Below, one piece after another: positions 6,886-15,510 of a stretch of 47,757 nt of DNA; position 1 is the stretch's first letter, and every line of letters starts with the position of its first letter. The position numbers were made by a program, and so were the translations under genes. The DNA lies in the NCBI GenBank assembly GCA_024405735.1, contig JAKSOF010000016.1:1-47757 (forward strand), read 5' to 3'. The notes beneath the pieces are model-generated. The model was not told where the DNA came from. It saw nothing but the letters and a program-made list of their open reading frames with translations, and ran no database searches. The DNA comes from Victivallaceae bacterium (lineage in GTDB: Bacteria; Verrucomicrobiota; Lentisphaeria; Victivallales; Victivallaceae).

Positions 6886-8295
6886 TCAATCTTCTTTTTC
6901 TCCGGTGAACCCGGCTTCATCCTGCAACAAACGTTTGAGTTTGGTCAACGCCTGATTCTGGATCTGACGGACGCGCTCGCGGGTACGGCCGATCTCCTGA
7001 CTGACTTCCTCCAGCGTCAGCGGACGGTTGCCGCGCAATCCGAAACGCATTTCCAGGATCTTGCGTTCGCGATCCTCCAACTTGTCAAGCAAATCGAGCA
7101 AGCGGAAAACCGACTCCACATCACCGATGATCTGATCCGGCGTCATTGCGTGACGGTCGGGGATGATGTCCTGAAATTCACCTTCTTCTCCCTGCTGGAT
7201 CGGGTCGTGCAGAGAAATCGTCCGCAGATCCGCCAGACGCAATCCGGCGACGGTGCGTTCGCTGAAATCAAGATGTTCGGCGATCTCGGCATCGCTCGGT
7301 TCGCGACCGAGTTCTTCGGTGAGGTGCATCCGCACCGTCTTGATTTTGTTGATCTTGCCGGCGCTCTGCACGGGGATCCGGATCGTCCGGCTCTGATTCG
7401 CCAATGCGCGGCGCATCGACTGTTTGATCCACCAGGCGGCGTAACTGCTGAATTTCGCGCCCTTGGAAGGATCGAATTTTTCCACCGCGCGCATCAGACC
7501 GATATTGCCTTCGCTGATGAGGTCGAGCAACGGCAAACCGAGCCCCTTGAAATCGTGTGCGATCTTGACGACGAGACGCAAATTCGCCTTGATCAAGGTC
7601 GTGCGCGCATCTTCGTGACGGTCGTCATCCCCGCCGTGAATGGCGTCGGCAAGCTCCGCTTCTTCCTTTTTGTTGACGAGCGGGATCCGGGCGATCTCGC
7701 TCATATAGACTTTCATCGTGTCGTTTTTCGTGCCGAGCGCGGTACGCGCTTCCAACGCATTTTTACGCGCGGAATCTTTTTCCTTTTTGGTGCGGATCCG
7801 GGTGGTTTCCGCGGCAACCGCGTCTTTGTGATGACGCGATTCCTCTTCATCCTCGCTCGTTTCCTCTTTCGGAATGAATTTCACGGGAGGCGCAAAAACT
7901 TTTTTGATGACAAGTTTGCGGCGAAGCGTCGGCGCGGCGCTTACGACTCCATCATCTGCATCGTTTTCCGTATCGTCAAAATCCGCTTCGGAAAAATCAA
8001 TCAATTTTCCCGTTACCGCCTTTTTTGCGGGAGCAACCGATTTCTCCACCTCGGGCGCAGTTTCGGGCGCGCTCTTTTTCGCCGCCGCCGATTTGACGGG
8101 GGCTTTTTTCACCGTCTTTTCGGGAACGCTCTTGACGGGAGCCGCCTTTGCCTTTTTCACCGCTTTTGGCGCGGTTTCGGTCGCGCTCTTTTTCGCCGCC
8201 GCCTGTTTGACGGGGGCTTTTTTCACCGTCTTTTTGGCGGTCACCGTCTCTTTATCGGATTTCGCTTCATTCGTTTTCGTTTTTTTGGTTGCCAT
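6886..8295 (-). CDS. rpoD: primary RNA polymerase sigma factor (RpoD/SigA family) with Lys/Ala-rich N-terminal tail
   Basis: 469 residues. From residue about 192 it has sigma regions 1.2, 2 ([19 protein letters not shown], the -10-reading [13 protein letters not shown]), 3 (HPIQ-type DPIQQGEEG) and 4 with the helix-turn-helix [20 protein letters not shown]. These are typical of a housekeeping sigma-70. Ahead lies an unusual extension: residues 1-95 are almost only K, A, P, V, T and E, and contain a near-perfect internal duplication (23-43 against 61-81). An acidic stretch (100-155) follows. No canonical region 1.1 is recognisable. GGGGGAT is the RBS. A TTGAAA-N17-TATAAA promoter lies at 8459-8431. 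Primary status is inferred from region 2/4 quality; a group 2 sigma is possible. Confidence 0.93.
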   Translation of the reverse strand: MATKKTKTNEAKSDKETVTAKKTVKKAPVKQAAAKKSATETAPKAVKKAKAAPVKSVPEKTVKKAPVKSAAAKKSAPETAPEVEKSVAPAKKAVTGKLIDFSEADFDDTENDADDGVVSAAPTLRRKLVIKKVFAPPVKFIPKEETSEDEEESRHHKDAVAAETTRIRTKKEKDSARKNALEARTALGTKNDTMKVYMSEIARIPLVNKKEEAELADAIHGGDDDRHEDARTTLIKANLRLVVKIAHDFKGLGLPLLDLISEGNIGLMRAVEKFDPSKGAKFSSYAAWWIKQSMRRALANQSRTIRIPVQSAGKINKIKTVRMHLTEELGREPSDAEIAEHLDFSERTVAGLRLADLRTISLHDPIQQGEEGEFQDIIPDRHAMTPDQIIGDVESVFRLLDLLDKLEDRERKILEMRFGLRGNRPLTLEEVSQEIGRTRERVRQIQNQALTKLKRLLQDEAGFTGEKED

Positions 8296-8350
8296 AGATC
8301 CCCCTTTTTTTATTTTTTGCTTTTTTTTAAGCAGGAATTCCCTTTTTGAT

Positions 8351-8379
8351 TTTCAAAAAACACATTTCGCGGCTATAAT
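8351..8379 (+). promoter_or_regulatory. probable mfd promoter
   Basis: TTTCAA at 8351-8356, 17-bp spacer, TATAAT at 8374-8379. The -10 is consensus, the -35 weak. The predicted leader is about 95 nt and overlaps the rpoD promoter region. Confidence 0.5.
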
Positions 8380-8430
8380 ATATATATGGAAAAAACGGCG
8401 TCCCCTTTCGGGAAACGCATTTTCTCTGGT

Positions 8431-8459
8431 TTTATACATTCAATATAAAATGTTTTCAA
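8431..8459 (-). promoter_or_regulatory. promoter of the sigma factor operon
   Basis: On the minus strand TTGAAA (8459-8454), 17-bp spacer, TATAAA (8436-8431). The leader to the sigma factor ATG is about 130 nt. Confidence 0.65.
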
Positions 8460-8480
8460 ATAAAATCAAGTCTTTTTTTG

Positions 8481-11400
8481 ATGTTTTGGCAAAGGGCTTT
8501 AAAAAACTATCTTTTTGACCGTGCATCGGCACTTGTTTCACGCCGCGGCGTAGAGAGAAACGTCCTTGCGCTTCCCGTTTTGCGCGCCGCATTGGCAAGC
8601 GAAAGCAAGCTCGTTGTGATGTTGCCCGAAGCCAACTGCGCCGAAGCGCTTTTTTCGGATCTTTTTTCGCTCACGGTGCAATATCACATCACCAAAAAAA
8701 TTCTCCTCATCCCTGAAAGCGGCAGGGGCAAAATGCTTTTCCCGGGCGGTGAAAGCCGCCGCGCCCGCGCGCTCGACCGTTTGCTCAACGGCGATTTCGA
8801 CCTCGCACTCGGCAGCGCGCACGCGATTTTCGGCGCGGCGCCGCCGCCGGAAGAAACGCGTTCATCCCGCATCTGCTTGAAGCCCGGGATGGAGATCAAA
8901 CCGCAGACGCTCATCGAAAAACTCGTTTCCCTCGACTACGACGATGAATTCGAGGCGACCGTCCCCGGAGAATTCGCCCGGCGCGGCGGACTGATCGATG
9001 TTTTCAGCCCCGCTTCCGACGCCCCCTGCCGGATCGAATTTTTCGGGGACGTCATCGACGACATGCGGCTTTTTTCCGTTGCCGATCAGCGTTCGACGGG
9101 AAAAGTCGATTCCTATGAGATCATCGGACGCGGCGGCATCACCGCCGGCGGCGCGGCGAAATCCGACGCGACCGATTATCTGGCAAAACGCAAGTGGCAT
9201 CTGCTCGCCGTCCATATCGAAGCGTCCCGGCAATACCTTGAGAAGTATTCTGTCGACGGCGCGGCAAAAAAACTGGAAACGCTTCTGGCACAGAAACTTG
9301 CCGATGACAGCGCGACGCTTTTTTTCGACTCGGCGGAAAACATCGCGCTTGCCGATGTCGCGGAAACGGACATCCTGCCCCGCACCGCGCCGGAAGTTTC
9401 CGCCGACAGCAACGTGCGCGCCAGCGAGGAGATCCTTTTCCGGCACAGTTTGCGCGACGAATTCCGCGCCGGGGATGAAAAATGCGTCGTTTTCACCCGT
9501 CACGATGAAGACGTCGCCCAACTTCGGTCGTGGTGCCGTCAGCAACAACTCTTTCCCGAAGAAGCGGAATACGCCCGGTTGGATCTGCAGTCGGGATTCC
9601 GGCTGCCGGGAAAACTGGAAGCGGTGAGTTTCCATGAAGTCGTCGCCGCAGGATTCCGCTTCACCGCCGGAGAAACGGCGGAGAGTTCCGCATCGGACGC
9701 GGTCGCGGAAGACACCGCAACGACGCTTCCCGATCTTCAACTTGCCGATCTTGACGTCGGCGATCTCGCCGTCCACGTCGATCACGGCATCGGTCTTTTC
9801 CGCGGCTTGAAAACCGTTTCCAGCGGCGGCATCCGCCGCGAAATGCTCCTTTTGGAGTATCAGGACAACCAGATGCTTTACGTCCCCGTTTTGCAGGCGG
9901 ACAAAGTGAGCCGCTATCTCGGCTCGCCCACCAAAGTAAAACTTCACGCACTCAACGCTTCCAAATGGAAACGCGACCGCGAAAACGCCCGTGCGGGGGT
10001 GCATTCCTACGCCGCCGACATGCTCCGGATGCAGGCGTTGCGCCAGTCGATCCCCGGCATCGCCTTCCCGCCCGACGACGCGATGATGGAATCCTTTTTG
10101 CGAAGTTTTCCCTTTACCGATACATCCGACCAGTCGCGCGCGACGCTTGAGGTGAAACGCGATATGCAATCGCTCCGCCCGATGGACCGGTTGCTCTGCG
10201 GCGACGTCGGCTACGGCAAAACGGAAATCGCGATGCGCGCGGCATTCCGTGCCGTTGCCGCAGGTTATCAGGTGGCGATCTTGGCGCCGACGACGGTTCT
10301 GGCGCATCAGCATCTGCAAAGTTTCAGTCAGCGTTTTTCCGAATATCCTTTCATCGTCGCCGAACTGAGCCGCTTCACATCGGCGGAGGAGCAGCGGAAA
10401 ATCATCGCCGATCTCGCATCAGGCGCGGTCGACATCGTGATCGGCACCCATCGGCTCGCTTCGGGAAGGATCAATTTCCGCAACCTCGGGCTGGTCGTCA
10501 TCGACGAAGAACAGCGTTTCGGGGTCGAACACAAGGAAAGGCTTCGCCGCTTCCGCGCCGAAGCGGACGTTTTGACGATGTCGGCGACGCCGATCCCGCG
10601 CACACTTTACCTTGCTATGGCAGGCGCGCGCGACTTGAGCACGCTGCTCACCGCGCCGAAACAGCGGCTTCCCGTCAAAACCGTGGTGGCGCCCGCCGAC
10701 GACGAGTTGATCGTCACGGCGATCAAGGCGGAACTCGCCCGCGGCGGCCAGGTCTTTTATCTGCACAACCGCGTCAAGACGATCGAAGATTGCGCCGCGC
10801 GTTTGCGCGCTTTGCTCCCCGAAGTCAAGTTTGCCGTCGCCCACGGACAGATGCCGGAAAATCAGCTGGAGGAAACGATGCAGAATTTCCTCGCCGGAAA
10901 AATCGACTGCCTTGTCGCCTCGACCATCATCGAATCGGGGTTGGATGTGCCGCACGCCAACACGATCATCATCGAGCACGCCGAGCGTTTCGGGCTCGCC
11001 GAACTTTATCAGTTGCGCGGCAGGGTCGGCAGATGGAAACATCAGGCGTATGCGTATTTATTACTGCCGAAAAATCAGCTGATCGGCAGTGACGCCAAGC
11101 GGCGGCTCGCCGCGATCCGCCGTTGTACCAAACTCGGTGCGGGGATCCAGCTGGCGCTCCACGATCTGGAGATACGCGGCGCCGGAAACATCCTCGGTGC
11201 GGAGCAATCCGGGCACATCAACGCGATCGGATTCGATCTTTACTGCCGCTTGCTGAAACAGGAAGTGGCATCATTGCAGGGAAAAAATCCGGAATTTCTG
11301 CCGGAAGTGGAAGTTTCCATTGATTTCGTCAGTTTTTCGCTCTGCGCCGCGCCGCACCAGATCGCCGCCGCGATCCCCGTCGAATACATCGGCGGCGAAA

Positions 11401-11717
11401 GGCTCCGGATCGACGCCTACCGCCGGCTCGCCTCGCTCCGCAATGAAAACGAACTCGACGATTTCGCCGCCGAACTTGCCGACCGCTTCGGGGCGTTGCC
11501 GGAAATCGCACGCAATCTGATCGAAGTGACGCGGCTCAAACTGCTCGCCGCCCGCGCCGGATACACGCTTTTTTCCGTCATCGAAGGGCGCGTGATGCTC
11601 CGCAATCCGGGCGGCGCCATCTACCGCGACGCATCCGGCAAAGCGCCGCAATTGGACTACCGCGATCCGCCGCAACTGCGTTTGAAACAAATGCGGCAAA
11701 TTTTGCGCAAACTCTGA
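8481..11717 (+). CDS. mfd: transcription-repair coupling factor
   Basis: 1078 residues from the ATG at 8481; the preceding TTG is in frame but adds one residue only. The protein removes stalled RNA polymerase and recruits UvrA to damaged template strands. Domains in order: UvrB-homology modules (SLDYDDEFEATVPGEFARR, GLIDVFSP, CRIEFFGD), an RNA polymerase-interacting CarD-like domain near residues 415-480 (DVGDLAVHVDHGIGLF), a RecG-like translocase with Walker A GDVGYGKTE near 575, DEEQRF near 675, the TRG motif (LRGRVGRWKHQAYAYLLLP), and a C-terminal autoinhibitory domain. It is slightly shorter than the usual 1150 residues. The start lacks a clear Shine-Dalgarno sequence. Confidence 0.96.
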   Translation: MFWQRALKNYLFDRASALVSRRGVERNVLALPVLRAALASESKLVVMLPEANCAEALFSDLFSLTVQYHITKKILLIPESGRGKMLFPGGESRRARALDRLLNGDFDLALGSAHAIFGAAPPPEETRSSRICLKPGMEIKPQTLIEKLVSLDYDDEFEATVPGEFARRGGLIDVFSPASDAPCRIEFFGDVIDDMRLFSVADQRSTGKVDSYEIIGRGGITAGGAAKSDATDYLAKRKWHLLAVHIEASRQYLEKYSVDGAAKKLETLLAQKLADDSATLFFDSAENIALADVAETDILPRTAPEVSADSNVRASEEILFRHSLRDEFRAGDEKCVVFTRHDEDVAQLRSWCRQQQLFPEEAEYARLDLQSGFRLPGKLEAVSFHEVVAAGFRFTAGETAESSASDAVAEDTATTLPDLQLADLDVGDLAVHVDHGIGLFRGLKTVSSGGIRREMLLLEYQDNQMLYVPVLQADKVSRYLGSPTKVKLHALNASKWKRDRENARAGVHSYAADMLRMQALRQSIPGIAFPPDDAMMESFLRSFPFTDTSDQSRATLEVKRDMQSLRPMDRLLCGDVGYGKTEIAMRAAFRAVAAGYQVAILAPTTVLAHQHLQSFSQRFSEYPFIVAELSRFTSAEEQRKIIADLASGAVDIVIGTHRLASGRINFRNLGLVVIDEEQRFGVEHKERLRRFRAEADVLTMSATPIPRTLYLAMAGARDLSTLLTAPKQRLPVKTVVAPADDELIVTAIKAELARGGQVFYLHNRVKTIEDCAARLRALLPEVKFAVAHGQMPENQLEETMQNFLAGKIDCLVASTIIESGLDVPHANTIIIEHAERFGLAELYQLRGRVGRWKHQAYAYLLLPKNQLIGSDAKRRLAAIRRCTKLGAGIQLALHDLEIRGAGNILGAEQSGHINAIGFDLYCRLLKQEVASLQGKNPEFLPEVEVSIDFVSFSLCAAPHQIAAAIPVEYIGGERLRIDAYRRLASLRNENELDDFAAELADRFGALPEIARNLIEVTRLKLLAARAGYTLFSVIEGRVMLRNPGGAIYRDASGKAPQLDYRDPPQLRLKQMRQILRKL

Positions 11718-11725
11718 TTTTCGGC

Positions 11726-11753
11726 TTGAAAAGCGTTGATCTTGTGCTATATT
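11726..11753 (+). promoter_or_regulatory. promoter of the small basic protein gene
   Basis: TTGAAA at 11726-11731, 16-bp spacer ending TGC, TATATT at 11748-11753. The TG-N before the -10 is an extended -10 element. Placed directly after the mfd stop. Confidence 0.7.
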
Positions 11754-11806
11754 ATAAGACAATTGAAGTGTTTTGAAATTCATTTTCAGTATAAGGAATT
11801 TAAATT

Positions 11807-11962
11807 ATGTCTCAGCATCCCAGTCTCCGCGTCGGCGGCAAGATCCGCAAAATCCGCAATGTCATGAAGCGTTACGAGCGCATCAACGTGCTCCGCGCCG
11901 ATGGTCGCATCGCCGAGGACAAAGTGCTCGGTCTGCCCAAGACCAAGCCGGTCGAAATCTAA
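11807..11962 (+). CDS. small basic protein of the PVC-group family (TIGR04137-like)
   Basis: 51 residues: it opens MSQHPSLRVGGKIRKIRNV, continues MKRYERINVLRADGR and ends VLGLPKTKPVEI. The pattern S-x-HxSL...RNVxxRxERIxxL...DGR...V-GLPKTK matches the small basic protein family I know from Planctomycetes, Verrucomicrobia and Chlamydiae, which is thought to be ribosome- or rRNA-associated but is not characterised. It has its own strong promoter, an AAGGAA RBS and a long perfect terminator, so it is probably abundantly expressed as a single-gene unit. It is the best taxonomic marker in the window. Confidence 0.85.
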   Translation: MSQHPSLRVGGKIRKIRNVMKRYERINVLRADGRIAEDKVLGLPKTKPVEI

Positions 11963-11978
11963 AAAAAAGCTCCTTTTT

Positions 11979-12016
11979 GCGGTCATCGAATTTTTTCGAT
12001 GACCGCTTTTTTTTTT
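11979..12016 (+). terminator. intrinsic terminator of the small basic protein gene
   Basis: A 12-bp stem (GCGGTCATCGAA at 11979-11990 with TTCGATGACCGC at 11995-12006), TTTT loop, then ten T to 12016. The T-tract merges with the left arm of the inverted repeat beginning at 12011. Confidence 0.93.
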
Positions 12017-12529
12017 AAGTTTTAAGTTGTAAGTTTAAAGTTTACAGTACTTGGTCGGGGGCTCTGCCCCCGTACCCCTGAATGCGCCGATGCATCGCAT
12101 CGGCTTACAGAGCGACACAAAACGGCAGTACGCGATTGGTTTGGTCAATGCGTACTGCCGTTTGTTTTTAAAGCATCGCGCCGCGGGGGCGAAAGAAACG
12201 TGGTTATATGGGAGTTGTGAGAGGAGTGGGAATTGTGGGACAATACGCTCTCTATCGCGCTCATTACCGCAGAATTGTGATCATCGCAGACTTGCCATAT
12301 CTCAAAAATCCCACAATTCCCACAAATCTCAATATTCCCATCGCCCCGTAAATTTCGCGGCAGCGCCGCGAGAATGGCATTTTGCCGTTTGCTTTTTTAA
12401 GCCCAAGCGACTTGTCCCGCCGTAGCCTCGGCGAAGGGGGATGCATCGGCGCTGTCGGAGGGTCAGGGAGCCGAAAAGCTCCCTGCATAGCACTGTAAAC
12501 TTTAAACTTATAACTTAAAACTTAAAAAA
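12011..12529. repeat. 519-bp palindrome-rich intergenic element with 38-bp terminal inverted repeats
   Basis: The left end 12011-12048 and the right end 12492-12529 are reverse complements over 38 bp with one mismatch (G at 12029). Inside lie further palindromes: a 14-bp stem at 12120-12133/12150-12163 followed by TTTTT, a 15-bp perfect pair GTGGGAATTGTGGGA at 12226-12240 with its complement at 12309-12323, and a small hairpin AGGGAGC/GCTCCCT near 12466-12486. No open reading frame is convincing. It fills the whole gap between two convergent genes, and its right arm contains the ligA stop codon. It may be a non-autonomous mobile element (MITE-like) or a structured RNA region; no target-site duplication can be assigned. 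Confidence 0.6.
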
Positions 12530-14390
12530 GTTCATCTTGCACGGGTTCATCGGCAGTCGCCTTGACTCCGGCTTCCGCGAGGAAATCCGCGAGGGAAAGG
12601 ATTTTTGTACCGTATTTGCGGGCGTTGCGCAGTTTCGTGCTGTTGCCGGATGGGTCGTCGGCGACGAGCAAACGGAGCGTTGAAGTGGCGTCATCGACAC
12701 AGCGGTAACCGATCTTTTCGGCGATTTTTTCATAATAGGAACGCTTTTCCGGCATTTTGCCCGTAAAGCAGATCGTGGGCACATCACCGGAAGCCACGGA
12801 AGCGATCAAAGTGACGGCGGTCAGCAATTCATCGAGAAAATCGCTTTGCGCGGCAAGTTCCGCGACGACGGCGTTGGCGCGTTCCGGACCGATACCGTCG
12901 ATCGCCGCGAGTTCCTCCGCCGTCGCCTTGCGCAACTCGGCAAAAGAATATTTCGCCAGCAGAAGTTTGGCGATATTGGGTCCGATATTGGGAATGTTGA
13001 GTGCGGCGAGAAGCCGGTAATCCTCAATGCGGCGCGCCTTTTGGATCTCGGCAACGAGCGACGACGCCGATTTTTCGGCGAAGCCCTCGATCTGCAGCAG
13101 ATCTTTTGCGGAAATTTCAAAAAGATCGCCGATGTGGCGGATGTCGAATTTCGCCATCATTTTACGCAAAGTCGGTTCTCCGAGCCGCTCGATGCCGAGG
13201 TTGCGTACCGCGCCGAGAAGCCGCTGAAGCCGGGTCTCGGAGCATTCCGCATTGGGACAGCAAAGTTCGGGACCGCGCCGGACAAGCGCCGTGCGGCACG
13301 CCGGGCAGTTTTCGATCAGCGCGGTACGCCGGAGAATGCCGGGACGCGATTCGACGATATAGGGGATGACGTCCCCTGCCCGCTCGACGACGACGGTGTC
13401 GCCGATCATCACGCCGAGATCGAGGATATTCTGGACGTTGTGCAGCGTCGCGCGCCGGATCGTCGTGCCGGAAATCTCGACGGGATCAAGACAGGCGACC
13501 GGAGTCAGGCAGTTTTTGCCGAAACTCCACTCGACGTCGCGCAAGACGGTTTCGCGGCGGATATTGGTGAATTTGTAGGCGATCTCGCCGCGCGGATGAT
13601 GCACCGTGCGTCCGAGGCTCGCGGCAAAGGCGGCATCGGCGAATTTGACGACGATACCGTCCTGCGGGTAAGGCAGTTGCGCGAGGGCGAGTTTCAACTC
13701 CTCCCAGCGCGACGGCAGATCCGCAAGGCGGACGCGGTATGAGATCAGCGTATAATCCGCCAATGTCAGTTTCGCCTTTTGCAACTGCATTTCGGAAATG
13801 TCTTTCAATCCCATGATCCCGGCGACGGCGTTGCGGCTGTTTTTGTAAAGCTGACCGTCCTTTTTACGGATATTCCGGTAAAGCGTGGCGAAATCATCGT
13901 CGCGGATGACCAGTTCGCCGCGCGCCGGACGGTCAAGTTTTCCGGTATAGCCGGGGGCTTCCAGTTCGATCAACGGGAGTTTGTCGGTAACGTCTTCGCC
14001 GAAAACGCCGTCGCCGCGCGTCACGAGCACCTTGCCGTCGTATTTCGCGGAAATGCCGTCGTATTTGGGCTGAACGAGCATTTCCTCCTCTTCACTGCGG
14101 GCGAATTTGCGCGCCCAGTCGAGCACCGCGTCAAGCGTGTACGCCTTGTCGAGCGAAAGCATCGGCTCGGCGTGACGGACTTTGCCGCCGGAAGCAACGC
14201 TTGGAGCATAAACTTTTTCCAACAGCGGATTTCCGGGGTCGGCTTTGCGGAGCGCTTCGACGATCTCGTCGTAACGGGCGTCGGAAATCTCCGGCGTGCC
14301 CTTTTCCCAGTAAGCGCGGTTGTGATACTCCAGCAACGCGGCGAGTTCCGCGGCGCCGAGCGTTGCCAAATCGAAGTTCAAATAATCCAT
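12522..14390 (-). CDS. ligA: NAD-dependent DNA ligase
   Basis: 622 residues, a little shorter than the typical 670. The enzyme seals nicks during replication and repair using NAD. Domain Ia with YHN-RAYW and DARYDEIV comes first. The adenylated lysine is K109 in KYDG, followed by TRGDGVFGEDVT. The OB fold has SFGKNC and GDTVVVERAGDVIPYI. A four-cysteine zinc finger (CPAC...CPNAEC), helix-hairpin-helix repeats and a C-terminal BRCT domain (ICFTGKMPEKR) follow. The start is the ATG at 14390; only about 4 nt separate it from the predicted transcription start and there is no Shine-Dalgarno, so the message looks leaderless. Its stop lies in the right arm of the neighbouring inverted repeat. Confidence 0.95.
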   Translation of the reverse strand: MDYLNFDLATLGAAELAALLEYHNRAYWEKGTPEISDARYDEIVEALRKADPGNPLLEKVYAPSVASGGKVRHAEPMLSLDKAYTLDAVLDWARKFARSEEEEMLVQPKYDGISAKYDGKVLVTRGDGVFGEDVTDKLPLIELEAPGYTGKLDRPARGELVIRDDDFATLYRNIRKKDGQLYKNSRNAVAGIMGLKDISEMQLQKAKLTLADYTLISYRVRLADLPSRWEELKLALAQLPYPQDGIVVKFADAAFAASLGRTVHHPRGEIAYKFTNIRRETVLRDVEWSFGKNCLTPVACLDPVEISGTTIRRATLHNVQNILDLGVMIGDTVVVERAGDVIPYIVESRPGILRRTALIENCPACRTALVRRGPELCCPNAECSETRLQRLLGAVRNLGIERLGEPTLRKMMAKFDIRHIGDLFEISAKDLLQIEGFAEKSASSLVAEIQKARRIEDYRLLAALNIPNIGPNIAKLLLAKYSFAELRKATAEELAAIDGIGPERANAVVAELAAQSDFLDELLTAVTLIASVASGDVPTICFTGKMPEKRSYYEKIAEKIGYRCVDDATSTLRLLVADDPSGNSTKLRNARKYGTKILSLADFLAEAGVKATADEPVQDELF

Positions 14391-14400
14391 AATGAGAGAA

Positions 14401-14445
14401 AATATAATCCGGCAGGTTGAATTTTTCAAGAAAAAAAGGTATATT
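14401..14445. promoter_or_regulatory. back-to-back promoters of ligA and asd
   Basis: Minus: TTGAAA (14429-14424), 17-bp spacer, TATATT (14406-14401), ten bases before the ligA ATG. Plus: TTGAAT (14417-14422), 17-bp spacer, TATATT (14440-14445), leading to asd. The two -35 boxes abut, and each lies in the other's spacer. Confidence 0.75.
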
Positions 14446-14502
14446 ATTCTTTATACTTGAGAGAAATACCCTTCTTTCTATAATTTTAAGGAAAAAAATA
14501 CG

Positions 14503-15507
14503 ATGAGCAAAAGTTTTTGTGTTGCAGTCGCCGGAGCGACCGGCGCCGTCGGCGTTGAAATGGTCAAGACCCTGGAAAAACGCAATTTTCCCGTCGGCAA
14601 GCTGAAGTTGCTCGCCTCGGCGCGTTCCGCGGGCAAAACGGTGAAATTCCACGGCGAAGACGTGGTGATCGAGGAAATGACGGAAAATTCCTTCAAGGGC
14701 GTTGACATCGCGCTTTTCAGCGCGGGCGGCGACATTTCCCGCGCCTACCGGCAGGCGGTGGTTTCCTCCGGTGCCGTGATGATCGATAATTCGAGTGCGT
14801 TCCGCATGGATGCGGACGTGCCGCTGATCGTCCCCGAAGTCAACCCCGAAGACGTCAAACTTCATCACGGCGTCATCGCCAACCCCAACTGCACGACGGC
14901 GATCATGCTGGTCGCGGTCGCGCCGCTGCACCGGGCGAAAGGACTTAAACGCGCAGTCGTTTCCACCTATCAGGCGGCTTCCGGCGCCGGAGCCAAAGGG
15001 ATGCAGGAGCTGATCGACCAGACCCGGCAGGTGCTCAACAACGAACCGATCTCGCCCAAGGCTTTCGCCCACCGGATCGCATTCAGTCTGATCCCGCACA
15101 TCGACGCCTTTACCGACAACGGCTACACCAAGGAAGAGTTGAAAATGCTCAACGAATCGCGCAAGATGCTCCATCTGCCCGAATTGCTGTTGAGCTGTAC
15201 CAGTGTCCGCATCCCCGCGCTCCGCGCCCACTCCGAAGCGTTGAACCTTGAATTCGCCGAGGAGATCACGCCGGAAGAGGCGCGCGCGATCCTCGCCAAA
15301 GCGCCCGGGGTGACGCTCTGCGACGATCCGGCAAGCAACCTCTACCCGATGCCGGTCGACGCGACCGAAAAATACGACGTGCTCGTCGGCCGCATCCGTC
15401 AGGATATTTCGCGGCGCGACAAGCGCGGTCTGGATCTTTTCGTTTCCGGCGACCAGTTGCTGAAAGGCGCGGCACTCAACGCCGTTCAAATCGCGGAGTT
15501 GCTCTGA
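14503..15507 (+). CDS. asd: aspartate-semialdehyde dehydrogenase
   Basis: 334 residues, normal length. It reduces aspartyl phosphate to aspartate semialdehyde with NADPH, the branch point for lysine, diaminopimelate, threonine and methionine. The Rossmann motif GATGAVG is at 11-17. The catalytic cysteine is C130 in NPNCTT. A histidine in the RAHSEA segment near 243 is the expected acid/base. It is the first gene of a run that continues with four further plus-strand genes, 3 nt before the next ATG. The promoter is the asd half of the pair at 14401-14445. Confidence 0.97.
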   Translation: MSKSFCVAVAGATGAVGVEMVKTLEKRNFPVGKLKLLASARSAGKTVKFHGEDVVIEEMTENSFKGVDIALFSAGGDISRAYRQAVVSSGAVMIDNSSAFRMDADVPLIVPEVNPEDVKLHHGVIANPNCTTAIMLVAVAPLHRAKGLKRAVVSTYQAASGAGAKGMQELIDQTRQVLNNEPISPKAFAHRIAFSLIPHIDAFTDNGYTKEELKMLNESRKMLHLPELLLSCTSVRIPALRAHSEALNLEFAEEITPEEARAILAKAPGVTLCDDPASNLYPMPVDATEKYDVLVGRIRQDISRRDKRGLDLFVSGDQLLKGAALNAVQIAELL

Positions 15508-15510
15508 AAA

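Noticed and set aside
7150-8349. 399-codon plus-strand open frame opposite the sigma factor
   Set aside because: It is the antisense shadow of rpoD, created by the low stop frequency opposite Lys/Ala codons; the phenylalanine- and arginine-rich product is not protein-like.
12120-12170. 14-bp hairpin with T-run inside the intergenic element as a gene terminator
   Set aside because: No gene on either strand ends just before it; it is more simply part of the palindromic element.
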